This document shows, piece by piece, positions 9,451 to 18,112 of a stretch of DNA of 64,000 nucleotides. Below the pieces are notes generated by a model that was given only the letters and a program-made list of their open reading frames with translations, did not search any database and was not told the DNA's origin. Position 1 is the first letter of the stretch, and each line of letters starts with the position of its first letter. A program made the position numbers and the translations under genes. Origin of the DNA: DASSFG01 sp035547915 (GTDB lineage: Bacteria; Planctomycetota; Planctomycetia; Pirellulales; JAICIG01); the NCBI GenBank assembly GCA_035547915.1, contig DASZTS010000141.1, positions 32,559 to 96,558 on the forward strand. Direction: 5' to 3'.

Positions 9451-10002
9451 ATGACCACGAACGAGACCACTGACAACGCACCAGGCCAGATGGCCGGCAG
9501 ATATGTCCTGCTGGCCGTGTTCGGGTTGGGGCTGGCGGGAGCGGGAGGTGGCTGGTGGTATCAGCACAGCCTCCAGCGGCACCCTTTACAGCTCTGGGGT
9601 GGCGATGCCGCGCGGCTGATACTACGTGCCAACAACGCCGAATTGTGCCGCCTCGGACGGGCAGTGGAACTCGTGCCACCGGGTGCGATCGTGGCGGAGG
9701 GCGAACCGTATCGCGTCGACAAGTGCGTCGATGCCGCTCGGATACCGGGCTTCTTGCACCTGCGGCACAGCCTCGTCAACGACTACAGTTTTGATTGGAA
9801 CGACGCCGATACCGTCGGCCACGACTGGGGCTTCGCCCTGCGCTTCCGTGAGGGAGAACAGAGCGCCACCGTCCTTCTTTCCGCGGACTTCCAATACGCG
9901 CTGCTGGTCGAGACGGGGGGCAAGGCCTGCATCAGGCCGATCGCCCGCGGCGTGCGCGAGATCGTCGGCGAAGCCTTTGGCGACGCTACGGCCGAACCGT
10001 GA
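9451..10002 (+). CDS. Membrane-anchored hypothetical protein
   Basis: This is a 183-residue protein with one N-terminal transmembrane helix (about residues 15-35: YVLLAVFGLGLAGAGGGWWY) after a short polar cytoplasmic stretch. The rest would be periplasmic, with a compact, beta-rich look and conserved-looking aromatic patches (YSFDWNDADTVGHDWGFALRF). It lies 54 bases after the CoA-transferase gene and could share its transcript. No family was recognised. Confidence 0.75.
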   Translation: MTTNETTDNAPGQMAGRYVLLAVFGLGLAGAGGGWWYQHSLQRHPLQLWGGDAARLILRANNAELCRLGRAVELVPPGAIVAEGEPYRVDKCVDAARIPGFLHLRHSLVNDYSFDWNDADTVGHDWGFALRFREGEQSATVLLSADFQYALLVETGGKACIRPIARGVREIVGEAFGDATAEP

Positions 10003-10040
10003 CGAGCGCGCGGGCCGCGATCTTCCGATCTCGGTGGTCG

Positions 10041-10997
10041 TCAGATCTGATAGTTCATGTCGGGCGCCAACTCGTCGTTCTCGGCCCGCATGCGGAGTTT
10101 TGGCTTCTCGAGGACGACCGTCGTGCGCGGGCCGACGCTGCGCGTGATCCAGACGTTCGAGCCGATGACGCTGTCGTGACCGATCACCGTATTGCCGCCG
10201 AGTACCGTCGCGTTGGCGTAGATCACCACACGGTCTTCAATCGTCGGATGGCGTTTGGTGCCTCGCACCAAGTTGCCTTCGCCGTCGGTGGCAAAGCTGA
10301 GCGCGCCCAGAGTCACACCTTGATAGAGCTTCACGTGCTCGCCGATCTCGCACGTCTCGCCGATCACCACGCCCGTGCCGTGGTCGATGAAGAAGTAGCG
10401 GCCGATGTGGGCACCGGGATGGATGTCGATGCCGGTCTTGCTGTGCGCCCACTCGGTCATCATCCGTGGAATGAGCGGCACCTCGAGCTCCCACAGCAGA
10501 TGGGCCAGGCGATAGACGGTCACGGCCTCGAAGCCCGGATAGCAGAAGACGACTTCGTCGGCGCAGCGCACGGCCGGATCGCCTTCGTAGGCGGCCCGCG
10601 CGTCGAGCGCCAGGACTCGCCGCAGATCCGGCAGTTGTTCCAGGAACTGGATGGCCTTGGCCTGGCCGAGGGCCTCGTAGTCGGTCTCTTCGTCGCAGCG
10701 GGTCGAGCCGTTGGCTTCATGCCGCAAGGCGCGGCCGATCTGCACCGTCAGCTTGTCGTGCAGACCGTCGATCAGATCGCCCACGTGGTACAGCACATTG
10801 CCGAAGTGCAGTCCCTCGCGGCGGCGATAGCCCGGGTAGAGAATCTCTTTGAGGTGCTCGGTGATCTCGATCACCACCTCGTAGTTGGGCAACGGGCAAT
10901 GGGCCAGGTGGTTGATGGTGCCCATCTGCGAATACGTTTCGACGATGCGGCGGGTCAGGTCGGGAAGCTGTTCTTTCAGGCGGAAGTCGGTAGCCAT
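10041..10997 (-). CDS. cysE: Serine O-acetyltransferase (EpsC/CysE type)
   Basis: This is a 318-residue enzyme of the cysteine pathway that acetylates L-serine from acetyl-CoA. The long N-terminal helical region is followed by the left-handed beta-helix of hexapeptide repeats. Signature parts are DIHPGAHIGRYFFIDHGTG with the catalytic His, then VIGETCEIGEHVKLYQGVTLG. Length and the N-terminal extension fit the EpsC-type enzymes. The ATG at 10997 (MATDFRLKEQLPDL) was chosen because that is where the family normally begins. A start at 11042 is possible. It is divergent from the P-loop/pentapeptide gene. No cysK is in the window. Confidence 0.93.
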   Translation of the reverse strand: MATDFRLKEQLPDLTRRIVETYSQMGTINHLAHCPLPNYEVVIEITEHLKEILYPGYRRREGLHFGNVLYHVGDLIDGLHDKLTVQIGRALRHEANGSTRCDEETDYEALGQAKAIQFLEQLPDLRRVLALDARAAYEGDPAVRCADEVVFCYPGFEAVTVYRLAHLLWELEVPLIPRMMTEWAHSKTGIDIHPGAHIGRYFFIDHGTGVVIGETCEIGEHVKLYQGVTLGALSFATDGEGNLVRGTKRHPTIEDRVVIYANATVLGGNTVIGHDSVIGSNVWITRSVGPRTTVVLEKPKLRMRAENDELAPDMNYQI

Positions 10998-11215
10998 CGC
11001 GGAATTCCAACGGTCGGGTGAGTCGGGTTGCAGGATCGGCACGCGCGGGAAGAAGGCGGCGTGCGGAGCAAGGTGCGGACCGATGCCGAAGCGAAACGTT
11101 CGGTCACGCCGGACAGCGGCAGAGCAGGCTCAGGAAGCGGACGGGGGCAATCGCCCGATTACGAAACATTTTTATGCGTCCAGTAGGCCGGTCGCTAAAG
11201 TTTGCCCGACAGCCA

Positions 11216-11313
11216 AGAGCGGCTGACAGAACCGGAAAATAAGGAGCGCCGCGGGAAAAATCGGCGTGAAACGCCGTTTTTTTTGGGGTCGATCCGGTTT
11301 TGTCGGTTGCTCT
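11216..11313 (+). repeat. Dispersed inverted-repeat element, copy A
   Basis: This is a 98-bp copy of a MITE-like element. Its left end AGAGCGGCTGACAGAACCGG is an imperfect inverted match to its right end CCGGTTTTGTCGGTTGCTCT. Inside is a perfect hairpin, CGGCGT-GAA-ACGCCG (11262-11276), followed by eight T, so this copy could also end transcription read on the plus strand. It lies in the 500-bp gap between the divergent serine acetyltransferase and pentapeptide-protein genes. Confidence 0.8.
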
Positions 11314-11512
11314 AAAAAACAGCCCGTTTAAAGGCCTGTCGCCGATCATCGTAGGTGTCATTGGCGGCAAAATCAAGCCTCTGCGGAGGTCTTCGGCAAG
11401 CCGCAGACGGGAAGTTTAGCGCGTCTTTGGCAACGGAACCGTGGCAATCGAGATTTCCGTTGCCGTAGAATGAATCGGTTGGGAGGCAAGTTCCGCGTGC
11501 GGAGACGGTGCC

Positions 11513-13378
11513 ATGATCGAACCGACCCGAGCCGCCGTGAGGCCGCGCGTGGTCTCGCCCGAGACCGGCGATGCCGTGCTCTTGGAAGACGAGGTCGGTG
11601 CCTGGCTCAACGGAACTGCCAAGACGCTCAGGATTGTCGGCGGGCCCGGTTCGGGCAAGACCACCGCCATGCGGCACATCGCCGCCGTCTTCGGTCCCTT
11701 GCGCGATGTGCTTTTGGCCGACGGCACGGCGGACGCCGCAGCCGATCCAGATTCTGCATTCGACCGAACGATCTATTCGGCCTCTATTGAGCGTCTGGGC
11801 GGCGGCGAACCATGCTTGAAACTCGCCTCGTGGGACGAGGACGATCTCCTCGAATACTGCCTGGCACGGCACCGGTCGTGCTGTTCGTCCATAATCGGAC
11901 GCATCAGATCCATGCCGGAGGCCGAGTGCTTGGAGGGTGTACCCGAGTTGTGGGCCTCTGTTCTCGATACCTTCGCGGCCGACGAAGCTGCAAGCGATTG
12001 GCGCCCCGTCCTACAGGATTACCTTGCCAAGCGTTTGCCCGCACCTCTATATGCGCAGGCACGCATATACTGCCTGGGCCGTGCGCTAGGTTCCGAGGCA
12101 TGGTCGGCTTGGGCTGCGCTGACGGGCGAGAGCTGTTCACTCGATGACCTGATGTGGCTGCGGCGCCGTGTCGTGCAGACGCTCTTGGCCGCGCAGCAAG
12201 TTGTCTGCGCAATCGAAGACGGAAAAACTCCGTTTCCGTTGATCACCACTTGGCCGCGAGAACTGGTAGAAGAGACCGCGCGCTGCGTAGCCGGTTCACC
12301 GGCGGCGTGGACCGAATTGGTCGATGTCGTGCAACATAGACCGGAGTACATTCACCCGTCCGCCGCCACACTTTTGCATGCCGTCGGACGAGGCTGGATC
12401 CCGCCGCGGCGCAGGCGAGCTTTTTTCGACGGAGCTGTATTTAAGGGCGCCGTCTGGCCCGGCATCGACCTCAGGTCCGCTCGGTTACGAAAGGTCGACT
12501 TAACTTCCGCGGATCTGACCGCGGCACAACTCGACGACATCGCCGGCGAGCGGATGATCTTGCGCCGAGCGCTGCTGGCCAAGGCGAACTTGCGTCGTGC
12601 CGAGATGTACGAAGTGCAGGCCCAGGAAGCCATCCTGTCCGAGATCGATGCCTCGCGCAGCGATTGGCAACGAGCCGACTTGCGAGGAGCTAACCTTCAC
12701 GGCGCCAATCTGCGCGATGCGAAGCTGGTGCGCGCCGACCTGACGCGGGCCGATCTGACGTGCTGTGACCTGCGGCGCGCCCGCCTGAACGGTGCGCGGC
12801 TCGAAGAGGCGAATTGCGCCGGTGCGCATTTCGAAAAGGCTGAACTGAGAAAGGCTTGTCTTTCGAACGCCGATTTGAGCAGTGCGCGGTTCGACCGAGC
12901 CAATCTTTCCCGCGCCGATTTGGAGGGGTTGCGCTGGCCGGCGGCTGCGCTGACGAAGGCTAACCTGGCCGGCGCCGACTTGACCGGCGCGTTTATGCCG
13001 CAGGCCATGTTGCGCGGAGCGATCTTGCGCCAAGCCGGTTTGGCCGACGTGAATTTCGAAGAAGCCGATTTGCGCAATGTCGATTTCTCGAATTGCGCGT
13101 TTCATCTCGGCTCGTCGCGCAGCGGTCTGGTGGGGAGCCCGCTGGCCTGCGAAGGGAGCCGCACCGGGTTTTACACCGACGAGTTGTTGGAACAGGGTTT
13201 CAAGTCGCCGGAAGAGATCCGCAAGGCCAACTTGCGGGGGGCCGACCTGCGCGGCGCCCGTGTCGATCGGGCCGACTTCTATCTGGTCGATCTACGCGAC
13301 GCTCGTTACACCCGAGATCAGGCTGACCATTTCCGTCATTGCGGCGCCATCCTGGTCGACCGCGTGGAGCGTGCGTGA
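11513..13378 (+). CDS. P-loop NTPase with C-terminal pentapeptide repeats
   Basis: This is a 621-residue two-part protein. Residues 1-300 hold an NTPase-like region with a clear Walker A motif (GGPGSGKTT, residues 43-51), and an acidic SWDEDDLLEYCL near residue 105. Residues about 308-610 are pentapeptide repeats of the A(D/N)Lxx type (RADLRGANLHGANLRDAKLV and many more) that would fold as a right-handed quadrilateral beta-helix. A gap in the repeats (about 525-560) holds a linker. There is no signal peptide, so it is likely cytoplasmic. NTPase/pentapeptide fusions occur among STAND-like signalling or conflict proteins, but no effector is visible here. Function is unknown. Confidence 0.88.
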   Translation: MIEPTRAAVRPRVVSPETGDAVLLEDEVGAWLNGTAKTLRIVGGPGSGKTTAMRHIAAVFGPLRDVLLADGTADAAADPDSAFDRTIYSASIERLGGGEPCLKLASWDEDDLLEYCLARHRSCCSSIIGRIRSMPEAECLEGVPELWASVLDTFAADEAASDWRPVLQDYLAKRLPAPLYAQARIYCLGRALGSEAWSAWAALTGESCSLDDLMWLRRRVVQTLLAAQQVVCAIEDGKTPFPLITTWPRELVEETARCVAGSPAAWTELVDVVQHRPEYIHPSAATLLHAVGRGWIPPRRRRAFFDGAVFKGAVWPGIDLRSARLRKVDLTSADLTAAQLDDIAGERMILRRALLAKANLRRAEMYEVQAQEAILSEIDASRSDWQRADLRGANLHGANLRDAKLVRADLTRADLTCCDLRRARLNGARLEEANCAGAHFEKAELRKACLSNADLSSARFDRANLSRADLEGLRWPAAALTKANLAGADLTGAFMPQAMLRGAILRQAGLADVNFEEADLRNVDFSNCAFHLGSSRSGLVGSPLACEGSRTGFYTDELLEQGFKSPEEIRKANLRGADLRGARVDRADFYLVDLRDARYTRDQADHFRHCGAILVDRVERA

Positions 13379-13508
13379 CCTTTACAAAGGGCTCCAGGCC
13401 CATTACCAAATGGTAGCGTCGCTCAAGGAGGAAACGGCGGCAGACGGGCCCGGCCCCGCCGCCGGCGGCACGCATTGATCGATCACTTGGGCGTCCGGCA
13501 TCAAGCGT

Positions 13509-14432
13509 ATGGTATATCGTTGGAAAGCGGAAAAGAGCAGCCGGTCGAATCTGCGCCGCCTGGCCCGTAGTCAATTGCGGGCGGCAATCGAGGAGCTGAT
13601 CGATCCGTTCAGCGACCGCGCCGATGCCGTGCACGACGCTCGGCTGCGGCTCAAAAAGCTCCGCTCGCTCGTGCGCCTGGTGCGCAAGGCAGCCCCACAG
13701 CAATTCGCGCACGAGAACACGGCCATGCGCGATGCCGCCCGGGCCCTTTCGCTCCAGCGCGATCGGCAAGCCCTGATCGAGGCGCTGGATAAGCTGCTGG
13801 GCCACGCCGAGCGCGAATGGAACGAGTCGGGTGACCACCTGCGCGCGTTGCGAAATCTACGAAACCGCTTCGTCGAAGCGCAGCAGCACGAATCGAACGG
13901 CGCCGACCGCAGTCAGTTAATCGAGCAGGTGGCCGATGATTTGCGCTCGGCCACCGGACGCTTGAAGGCATGGACGAGCCAGGCTCACGACCGAGTGGTG
14001 GTGGCCGGCTTCGCCGACAGCTACCGCCGCGGGCGCCTAGCACTGCGGGCCGTGTTGGCCGACGCCACGGCGGAGAATCTGCACGAGTGGCGCAAGCAGA
14101 TCAAATACCACCGCTACCAGGTGCGGCTTTTTCAAGAGGCCTGGCCGGCCATGCTCGAAGCCCACTGCGAAGAGCTGCGACGGCTCTCCGACTACCTGGG
14201 CGACGACCACGACCTGGTATTGCTCAAACAGGCGCTCCGCGATTCGCACGCCGACGAACTGGGCGAGCAAACGCTGCACGACCTGGTCGAGCTGATCGAG
14301 CGGCGGAGAAGCGAATTGAAAGCCGATGCGATCCCTCTCGGCCAACTCCTCTTCGCCGAGAAACCCAAACACGTCACCCGGCGATTCATGCAGTACTGGT
14401 GCGCCTACCGAGATCGGTGCGCAGCACAGTAG
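13509..14432 (+). CDS. CHAD domain protein
   Basis: This is a 307-residue all-helical CHAD domain protein. The signature VHDARLRLKKLRSLVRLVRK near residue 40 and the second-half motif LHEWRKQIKYHRYQVRLFQEAWP near residue 195 both carry the conserved His and basic residues that bind polyphosphate. CHAD proteins are known to bind polyphosphate granules, often next to polyphosphate kinase or CYTH genes. Neither is seen here. The gene begins 130 bases after the pentapeptide-protein gene on the same strand. The ATG at 13509 lacks a strong ribosome binding site. Confidence 0.9.
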   Translation: MVYRWKAEKSSRSNLRRLARSQLRAAIEELIDPFSDRADAVHDARLRLKKLRSLVRLVRKAAPQQFAHENTAMRDAARALSLQRDRQALIEALDKLLGHAEREWNESGDHLRALRNLRNRFVEAQQHESNGADRSQLIEQVADDLRSATGRLKAWTSQAHDRVVVAGFADSYRRGRLALRAVLADATAENLHEWRKQIKYHRYQVRLFQEAWPAMLEAHCEELRRLSDYLGDDHDLVLLKQALRDSHADELGEQTLHDLVELIERRRSELKADAIPLGQLLFAEKPKHVTRRFMQYWCAYRDRCAAQ

Positions 14433-14465
14433 CCGGCGGCCGTTGCGCCCCGCAGGGCGCGCCCA

Positions 14466-14999
14466 TCATTCGAAGCCGCGGGAAAACGTCTCCGAGTTGG
14501 TGTCGGCGGCCGGACGCTGCGGCCGGCTGCGCTGCGGCAATTCGTAGGGGTCGACGCCGCCCTGTGCCGGCTCGTTGGCATAGCCGGCCGGCTGGTTCTG
14601 GTATTGCGGTTGGGCCGGGTTGGCGGGGTATTGTGGCTGGGCCCCCGGGTATTGAGGTTGGGCCGTCTGGTATTGCTGCTGCGGTTGCTGCATCTGGTAG
14701 TCGGACACCGACTGCGGCTGCTGCCTCAGGGCCTGGCGTGCCGTGCGCTCGAAGCGCGCGGCGGGCGAATTCTGAGCTTGGGTTTCGTCTTGCACCGCCG
14801 CTTGGCCTTGGGCTTGCGCCTGCTGTTCGAAGGAGTGCAGTTTTTCGATGGCTCGTGCTTCGTCGGCATGAACCTTGTCCTTGTTGATGACAATGTTCAC
14901 ATGCTCGTTCGGACCACTGCTATCGGTAGTGAAGGTGAACCACCCCAGATAAAAGGCTCCCCCCACCAACACGATGGCCAACAAAATAGCGCGCTTCAT
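14466..14999 (-). CDS. Membrane-anchored Gln/Pro-rich protein
   Basis: This is a 177-residue protein. It begins with MKRAILLAIVLVGGAFYLGWF, which reads as a signal anchor. A short polar domain (HVNIVINKDKVHADEARAIEKL) follows, then low-complexity sequence rich in Gln, Pro, Tyr and Ala built from irregular YPAQPQ-like units (about residues 95-150). The ATG at 14999 has GGAG upstream. It lies downstream of the PQQ-propeller gene on the same strand, 300 bases away. The low-complexity part would be extracytoplasmic and disordered. No family was recognised. Confidence 0.72.
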   Translation of the reverse strand: MKRAILLAIVLVGGAFYLGWFTFTTDSSGPNEHVNIVINKDKVHADEARAIEKLHSFEQQAQAQGQAAVQDETQAQNSPAARFERTARQALRQQPQSVSDYQMQQPQQQYQTAQPQYPGAQPQYPANPAQPQYQNQPAGYANEPAQGGVDPYELPQRSRPQRPAADTNSETFSRGFE

Positions 15000-15101
15000 G
15001 CTTGCTTCTCCGTCGATGACGCAGGGTACGATCCGCTCAAGCTCGTCGCCGGAGTCGGGGGCGAGATAGGTACCAAAAAGTGGCCAGGCGAAAAAGGCCA
15101 A

Positions 15102-15299
15102 TCACTGCGCGTTCGCGCGAATCTGCGCGGGTGGGGCGGCTAACGTACCCCGACGAGCCAATAACTTGTCCGCTCGCCGTAATGCTCCGTCGAGCCCGTG
15201 AAAGGCAGCGATCAAATCTTCGTTGGTTTGGCCGGCTACGAATTGCAGCGACCAATAGGCGACGCCTTGCGGATCGGCCGGATGGCCGCAAACGCTACT
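15102..15299 (-). pseudogene. Possible gene remnant or small ORF, no clear start
   Basis: About 64 codons just after the PQQ-propeller gene, in a different frame, encode a protein-like sequence (VAYWSLQFVAGQTNEDLIAA and FHGLDGALRRADKLLARRG) that ends in TGA. The hydrophobic and charged balance is that of a real protein, yet no ATG, GTG or TTG lies at a suitable place. Upstream the frame runs into the antisense-like shadow of the propeller gene. It may be the tail of a lost gene or a gene using a rare start. Confidence is low. Confidence 0.3.
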
Positions 15300-16551
15300 T
15301 GCCGATGCAATACAGGTTGCGGTCGGTGCGCAAGAAAATCTGCCCGTCACTGACGGCAGGAGAGGCGTTCGTGCGGCTATCGTCGTCGGCGAACACGTTG
15401 TGCGCCACCAGCTCGAATTTCGGTTTGGCCGCCACGACATAGGTACCGTTGTGCTGCGAGACGAAGTACAAGTTGCCCCCGGCCAACACGCCCGACGACC
15501 AGAACTTGTCGGGCCGCGGCTCGAGCCGCTCCTGATAGACCGTCTCGCCGTCGGCCGCCTTCTGGCAACAGACATAGCCGCCCCCATCGTGCGCCCAATA
15601 AACATGGCCGTCGTGGTAAACGGGCGACGAGACGTTCGAGCCCTTCTCCTTGCGCCACACGGTGTGACTCTGCGTCACGTCGCCGCGGCCGCCGATCCTC
15701 ACCGCCAGCGAAGTGTGACCGCCGCCGATGGCATATACGACGTCGTCGTGCGCTACCACGCTCGGGCAGACATAGCGATGGATGCCGTCGGCGTTCCAGA
15801 GCGCCTCGCCGTTGTTTGGATCGAAGCCGAGCAGCCGTCCCTCGATGCTCACCACCAGTTCTTTGGGCTGCTTCGTCGGCACCAGCAGAGGCGTATTCCA
15901 CGAAGAGCGAATGTTGCCGGCGCGCCAGATCTCTTGTCCGTTCGACTTGTCGAGCGCGACGAGCGAGCCGCTCTCCACGCTGGCGTTGATGATGAGCAGC
16001 TTGCCGAACAAGACGGGTGAGGTGCCCGACCCCCAACCGTGCGTTCCGTCGCCGACATAAACGTGCCACAACTCTCGGCCGTCGAGGTCGAAGGCATACA
16101 CGCCCGACTTCCCGAAGAACACATAGAGCCGTTCGCCGTCGGTCACTGGCGTGCTGGCCGCATAGCCGTGATACGACCCTTCGCCCTGATAGGCGTGTTC
16201 CGGAAGTTTGGGCTCGAACTCCTTGCTCCACAGCAGTTGGCCGTTCTTGCGGTCGAAGCACAGCAGGTGGCGCCGCAGATTCTGCGGGTCGCCGGCGTTC
16301 GGTTCCAGCCCATAGCCCGTGTAACAGGTGACGTAGACACGCCCCTTGGCGACCATCGGGCTCGATGCGCCCGGTCCCGGCAAGGCCACCTTCCAGGCGA
16401 TGTTCTCGCTCGACGACCACTTGGTCGGGACATTCTTTTCAAGGCTGATTCCCAGGCCATCCGGCCCACGGAATTGCGACCAGTCGCCGGCAAACGACGA
16501 CACGGTAAGCAGGCCGAGCGCAAGCGTAAGAGGCAGGCGCAACGTTTTCAT
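15295..16551 (-). CDS. Exported PQQ-like beta-propeller protein
   Basis: This is a 418-residue protein with a signal peptide (MKTLRLPLTLALGLLTVSSFAG) and a mature start DWSQFRGPDGLG, which is typical of planctomycete PQQ-like/BamB-like quinoprotein folds. Repeated blades carry motifs such as LLCFDRKNGQLLWSKEF, YAFDLDGRELWHVY and LVALDKSNGQEIWRAG. No enzymatic residues can be identified; it may be a scaffold or a sugar- or protein-binding propeller. The ATG at 16551 is preceded by GAGG. It sits about 95 bases behind the DUF1501 gene on the same strand and may share its transcript. Confidence 0.9.
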   Translation of the reverse strand: MKTLRLPLTLALGLLTVSSFAGDWSQFRGPDGLGISLEKNVPTKWSSSENIAWKVALPGPGASSPMVAKGRVYVTCYTGYGLEPNAGDPQNLRRHLLCFDRKNGQLLWSKEFEPKLPEHAYQGEGSYHGYAASTPVTDGERLYVFFGKSGVYAFDLDGRELWHVYVGDGTHGWGSGTSPVLFGKLLIINASVESGSLVALDKSNGQEIWRAGNIRSSWNTPLLVPTKQPKELVVSIEGRLLGFDPNNGEALWNADGIHRYVCPSVVAHDDVVYAIGGGHTSLAVRIGGRGDVTQSHTVWRKEKGSNVSSPVYHDGHVYWAHDGGGYVCCQKAADGETVYQERLEPRPDKFWSSGVLAGGNLYFVSQHNGTYVVAAKPKFELVAHNVFADDDSRTNASPAVSDGQIFLRTDRNLYCIGK

Positions 16552-16645
16552 GCGGACGATCCTCGACGGTTGGTGGTTTGCCAAGAGTTGCCCCAAGACC
16601 GGTTGCCCGAAAACCGAGCGGCATCGCGTGGTGGCCGCGGCCGCC

Positions 16646-18109
16646 CTACGATTGTAGTAATCCTTGTATCACCTGGCCGGGTTGCCCGTCGAGCAGCGTC
16701 TCCTGCCGGCCGTTGCGACGATAGACCAGCCGCGCCGGATCGAGCCCGAACAGCGCGCAGAGCGTGGCATGATAATCGTAATGGTTCACGATGTCGCGCA
16801 CGGCACGGTGGCCGAACTCGTCGGTCTCGCCATAGGTGCCGCCGCGGCGAAAACCGCCACCGGCGACCCACATGCTGAATCCGTAGGTATTGTGGTCGCG
16901 GCCGACGGACGCCGCGCCGGCGTCGTTCTGGATGACGGGCAGCCGGCCCATCTCGCCGCCCCAATGCACGACCGTTGTGTCGAGCAGTCCGCGCTGCTTG
17001 AGGTCGGCCACCAGGGCGGCCGCGGGCCGGTCGGTCTTCAGGCAAGCGGCGGGTAGCGCGGTGCGGATGGCGCCGTGATGGTCCCAGAATTGATTGCGCG
17101 TAAATACCTGCACGAAGCGAACGCCCCGTTCGACGAGGCGCCGCGCGATGAGGCACCGCGCACCGTATTCCTGCGTGGCCGGGTCATCAAGGCCGTACAT
17201 CTCGCGGGTTCCTTTCGTTTCGCGGCTGATGTCGAGCGCTTCGCCGGCGGCCGTCTGCATCCGCGCGGCCAGTTCATAGTTGGCGATGCGCGCGGCCAGG
17301 TCACTCTCGCCCGGCCGTTCGTCCAGGTGTTGTCGGTTGAGTTGCTCCAAATAACTCAGATAGTTTCGCTGCGCCGGGCCGCGCAATTCGGCGGTCGGCT
17401 CGAGGTTCATGATCCGTGGCTCGCGCGGCCGCACCACAGTGCCTTGGAACAACGAGGGGAGCCAACCGTTCGACCAGTTCAGCACGCCCTCGACGGGCAA
17501 CCCCTGCGGGTCGGTCATGGCCACGTAGGCGGGCAGGTTTTGCGAGGGCGAACCCAGCCCGTAGGTGATCCAGCTTCCCAACGCCGGCCGGCCGCGTTGG
17601 ATGCGGCCGCTGTTAAGCGCGTGGATCGCCTGGCCGTGGTTGTTCACGCCCGAGTGCATCGAACGGATGACGACGATGTCGTCGACCACTCTGGCCAGGT
17701 TCGGCAGCAGCTCCGAGACGTCGGTGCCGCACTCGCCGTGGCGCGCAAACTTCCACGGGCTGCCCAAGATCTTGGAGCTGGCCTGGGCGGCGTTGTCGTA
17801 CTTGATGTCGCCGGGAAATTTTTGGCCGTCGAGCTGGTTCAGGACCGGCTTGGGATCCAGCAAATCGACCTGGCTCGGCCCACCCTGCATGAAGAGCGAG
17901 ATCATGGCCGTGGCCCGCGGCGCCGTGTGCGGACGTTTGGGCAGCAAGTCGAACTTTTCGGGTTGCAGGTTCGGCTTGATCGGTTCGGCCAGCGCGCCGT
18001 CCTCGCCGAGCAGCCAGGTGAGTGCCAGGGGCGCGAGGCTCAGGGCACCGCCGGCCATGAAGCGGCGACGGGAAGAAAGCAGTGACTCGCGGAGAGAAAA
18101 CAAGCTCAC
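16646..18109 (-). CDS. DUF1501 protein, Tat-exported
   Basis: This is a 487-residue member of the DUF1501 family, related to the alkaline phosphatase/sulfatase fold and highly expanded in planctomycetes. The N-terminus carries a twin-arginine signal (SSRRRFMAGGALSLAPLAL). Family motifs are present: FMQGGPSQVDLLDPKP near residue 75, HSGVNNHGQAIHALNSG, WDHHGAI, HWGGEMGRLP and GRDHNTYGFSMWVAGGGF. The His and Asp positions could bind metal. The start is GTG (18109), with a nearby TTG as alternative. It begins 3 bases after the DUF1553 gene. This pairing is standard in planctomycetes, and a role in sulfated polysaccharide use has been suggested for it but not proven. Confidence 0.95.
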   Translation of the reverse strand: MSLFSLRESLLSSRRRFMAGGALSLAPLALTWLLGEDGALAEPIKPNLQPEKFDLLPKRPHTAPRATAMISLFMQGGPSQVDLLDPKPVLNQLDGQKFPGDIKYDNAAQASSKILGSPWKFARHGECGTDVSELLPNLARVVDDIVVIRSMHSGVNNHGQAIHALNSGRIQRGRPALGSWITYGLGSPSQNLPAYVAMTDPQGLPVEGVLNWSNGWLPSLFQGTVVRPREPRIMNLEPTAELRGPAQRNYLSYLEQLNRQHLDERPGESDLAARIANYELAARMQTAAGEALDISRETKGTREMYGLDDPATQEYGARCLIARRLVERGVRFVQVFTRNQFWDHHGAIRTALPAACLKTDRPAAALVADLKQRGLLDTTVVHWGGEMGRLPVIQNDAGAASVGRDHNTYGFSMWVAGGGFRRGGTYGETDEFGHRAVRDIVNHYDYHATLCALFGLDPARLVYRRNGRQETLLDGQPGQVIQGLLQS

Positions 18110-18112
18110 ACC

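Noticed and set aside
11262..11284. A dedicated terminator of the serine acetyltransferase gene
   Set aside because: The gene is on the minus strand and begins here, so the hairpin with T run belongs to repeat copy A and not to its 3' end.
13379..13508. Small coding frame between the pentapeptide and CHAD genes
   Set aside because: Too short, with no ribosome binding site and no protein-like pattern.
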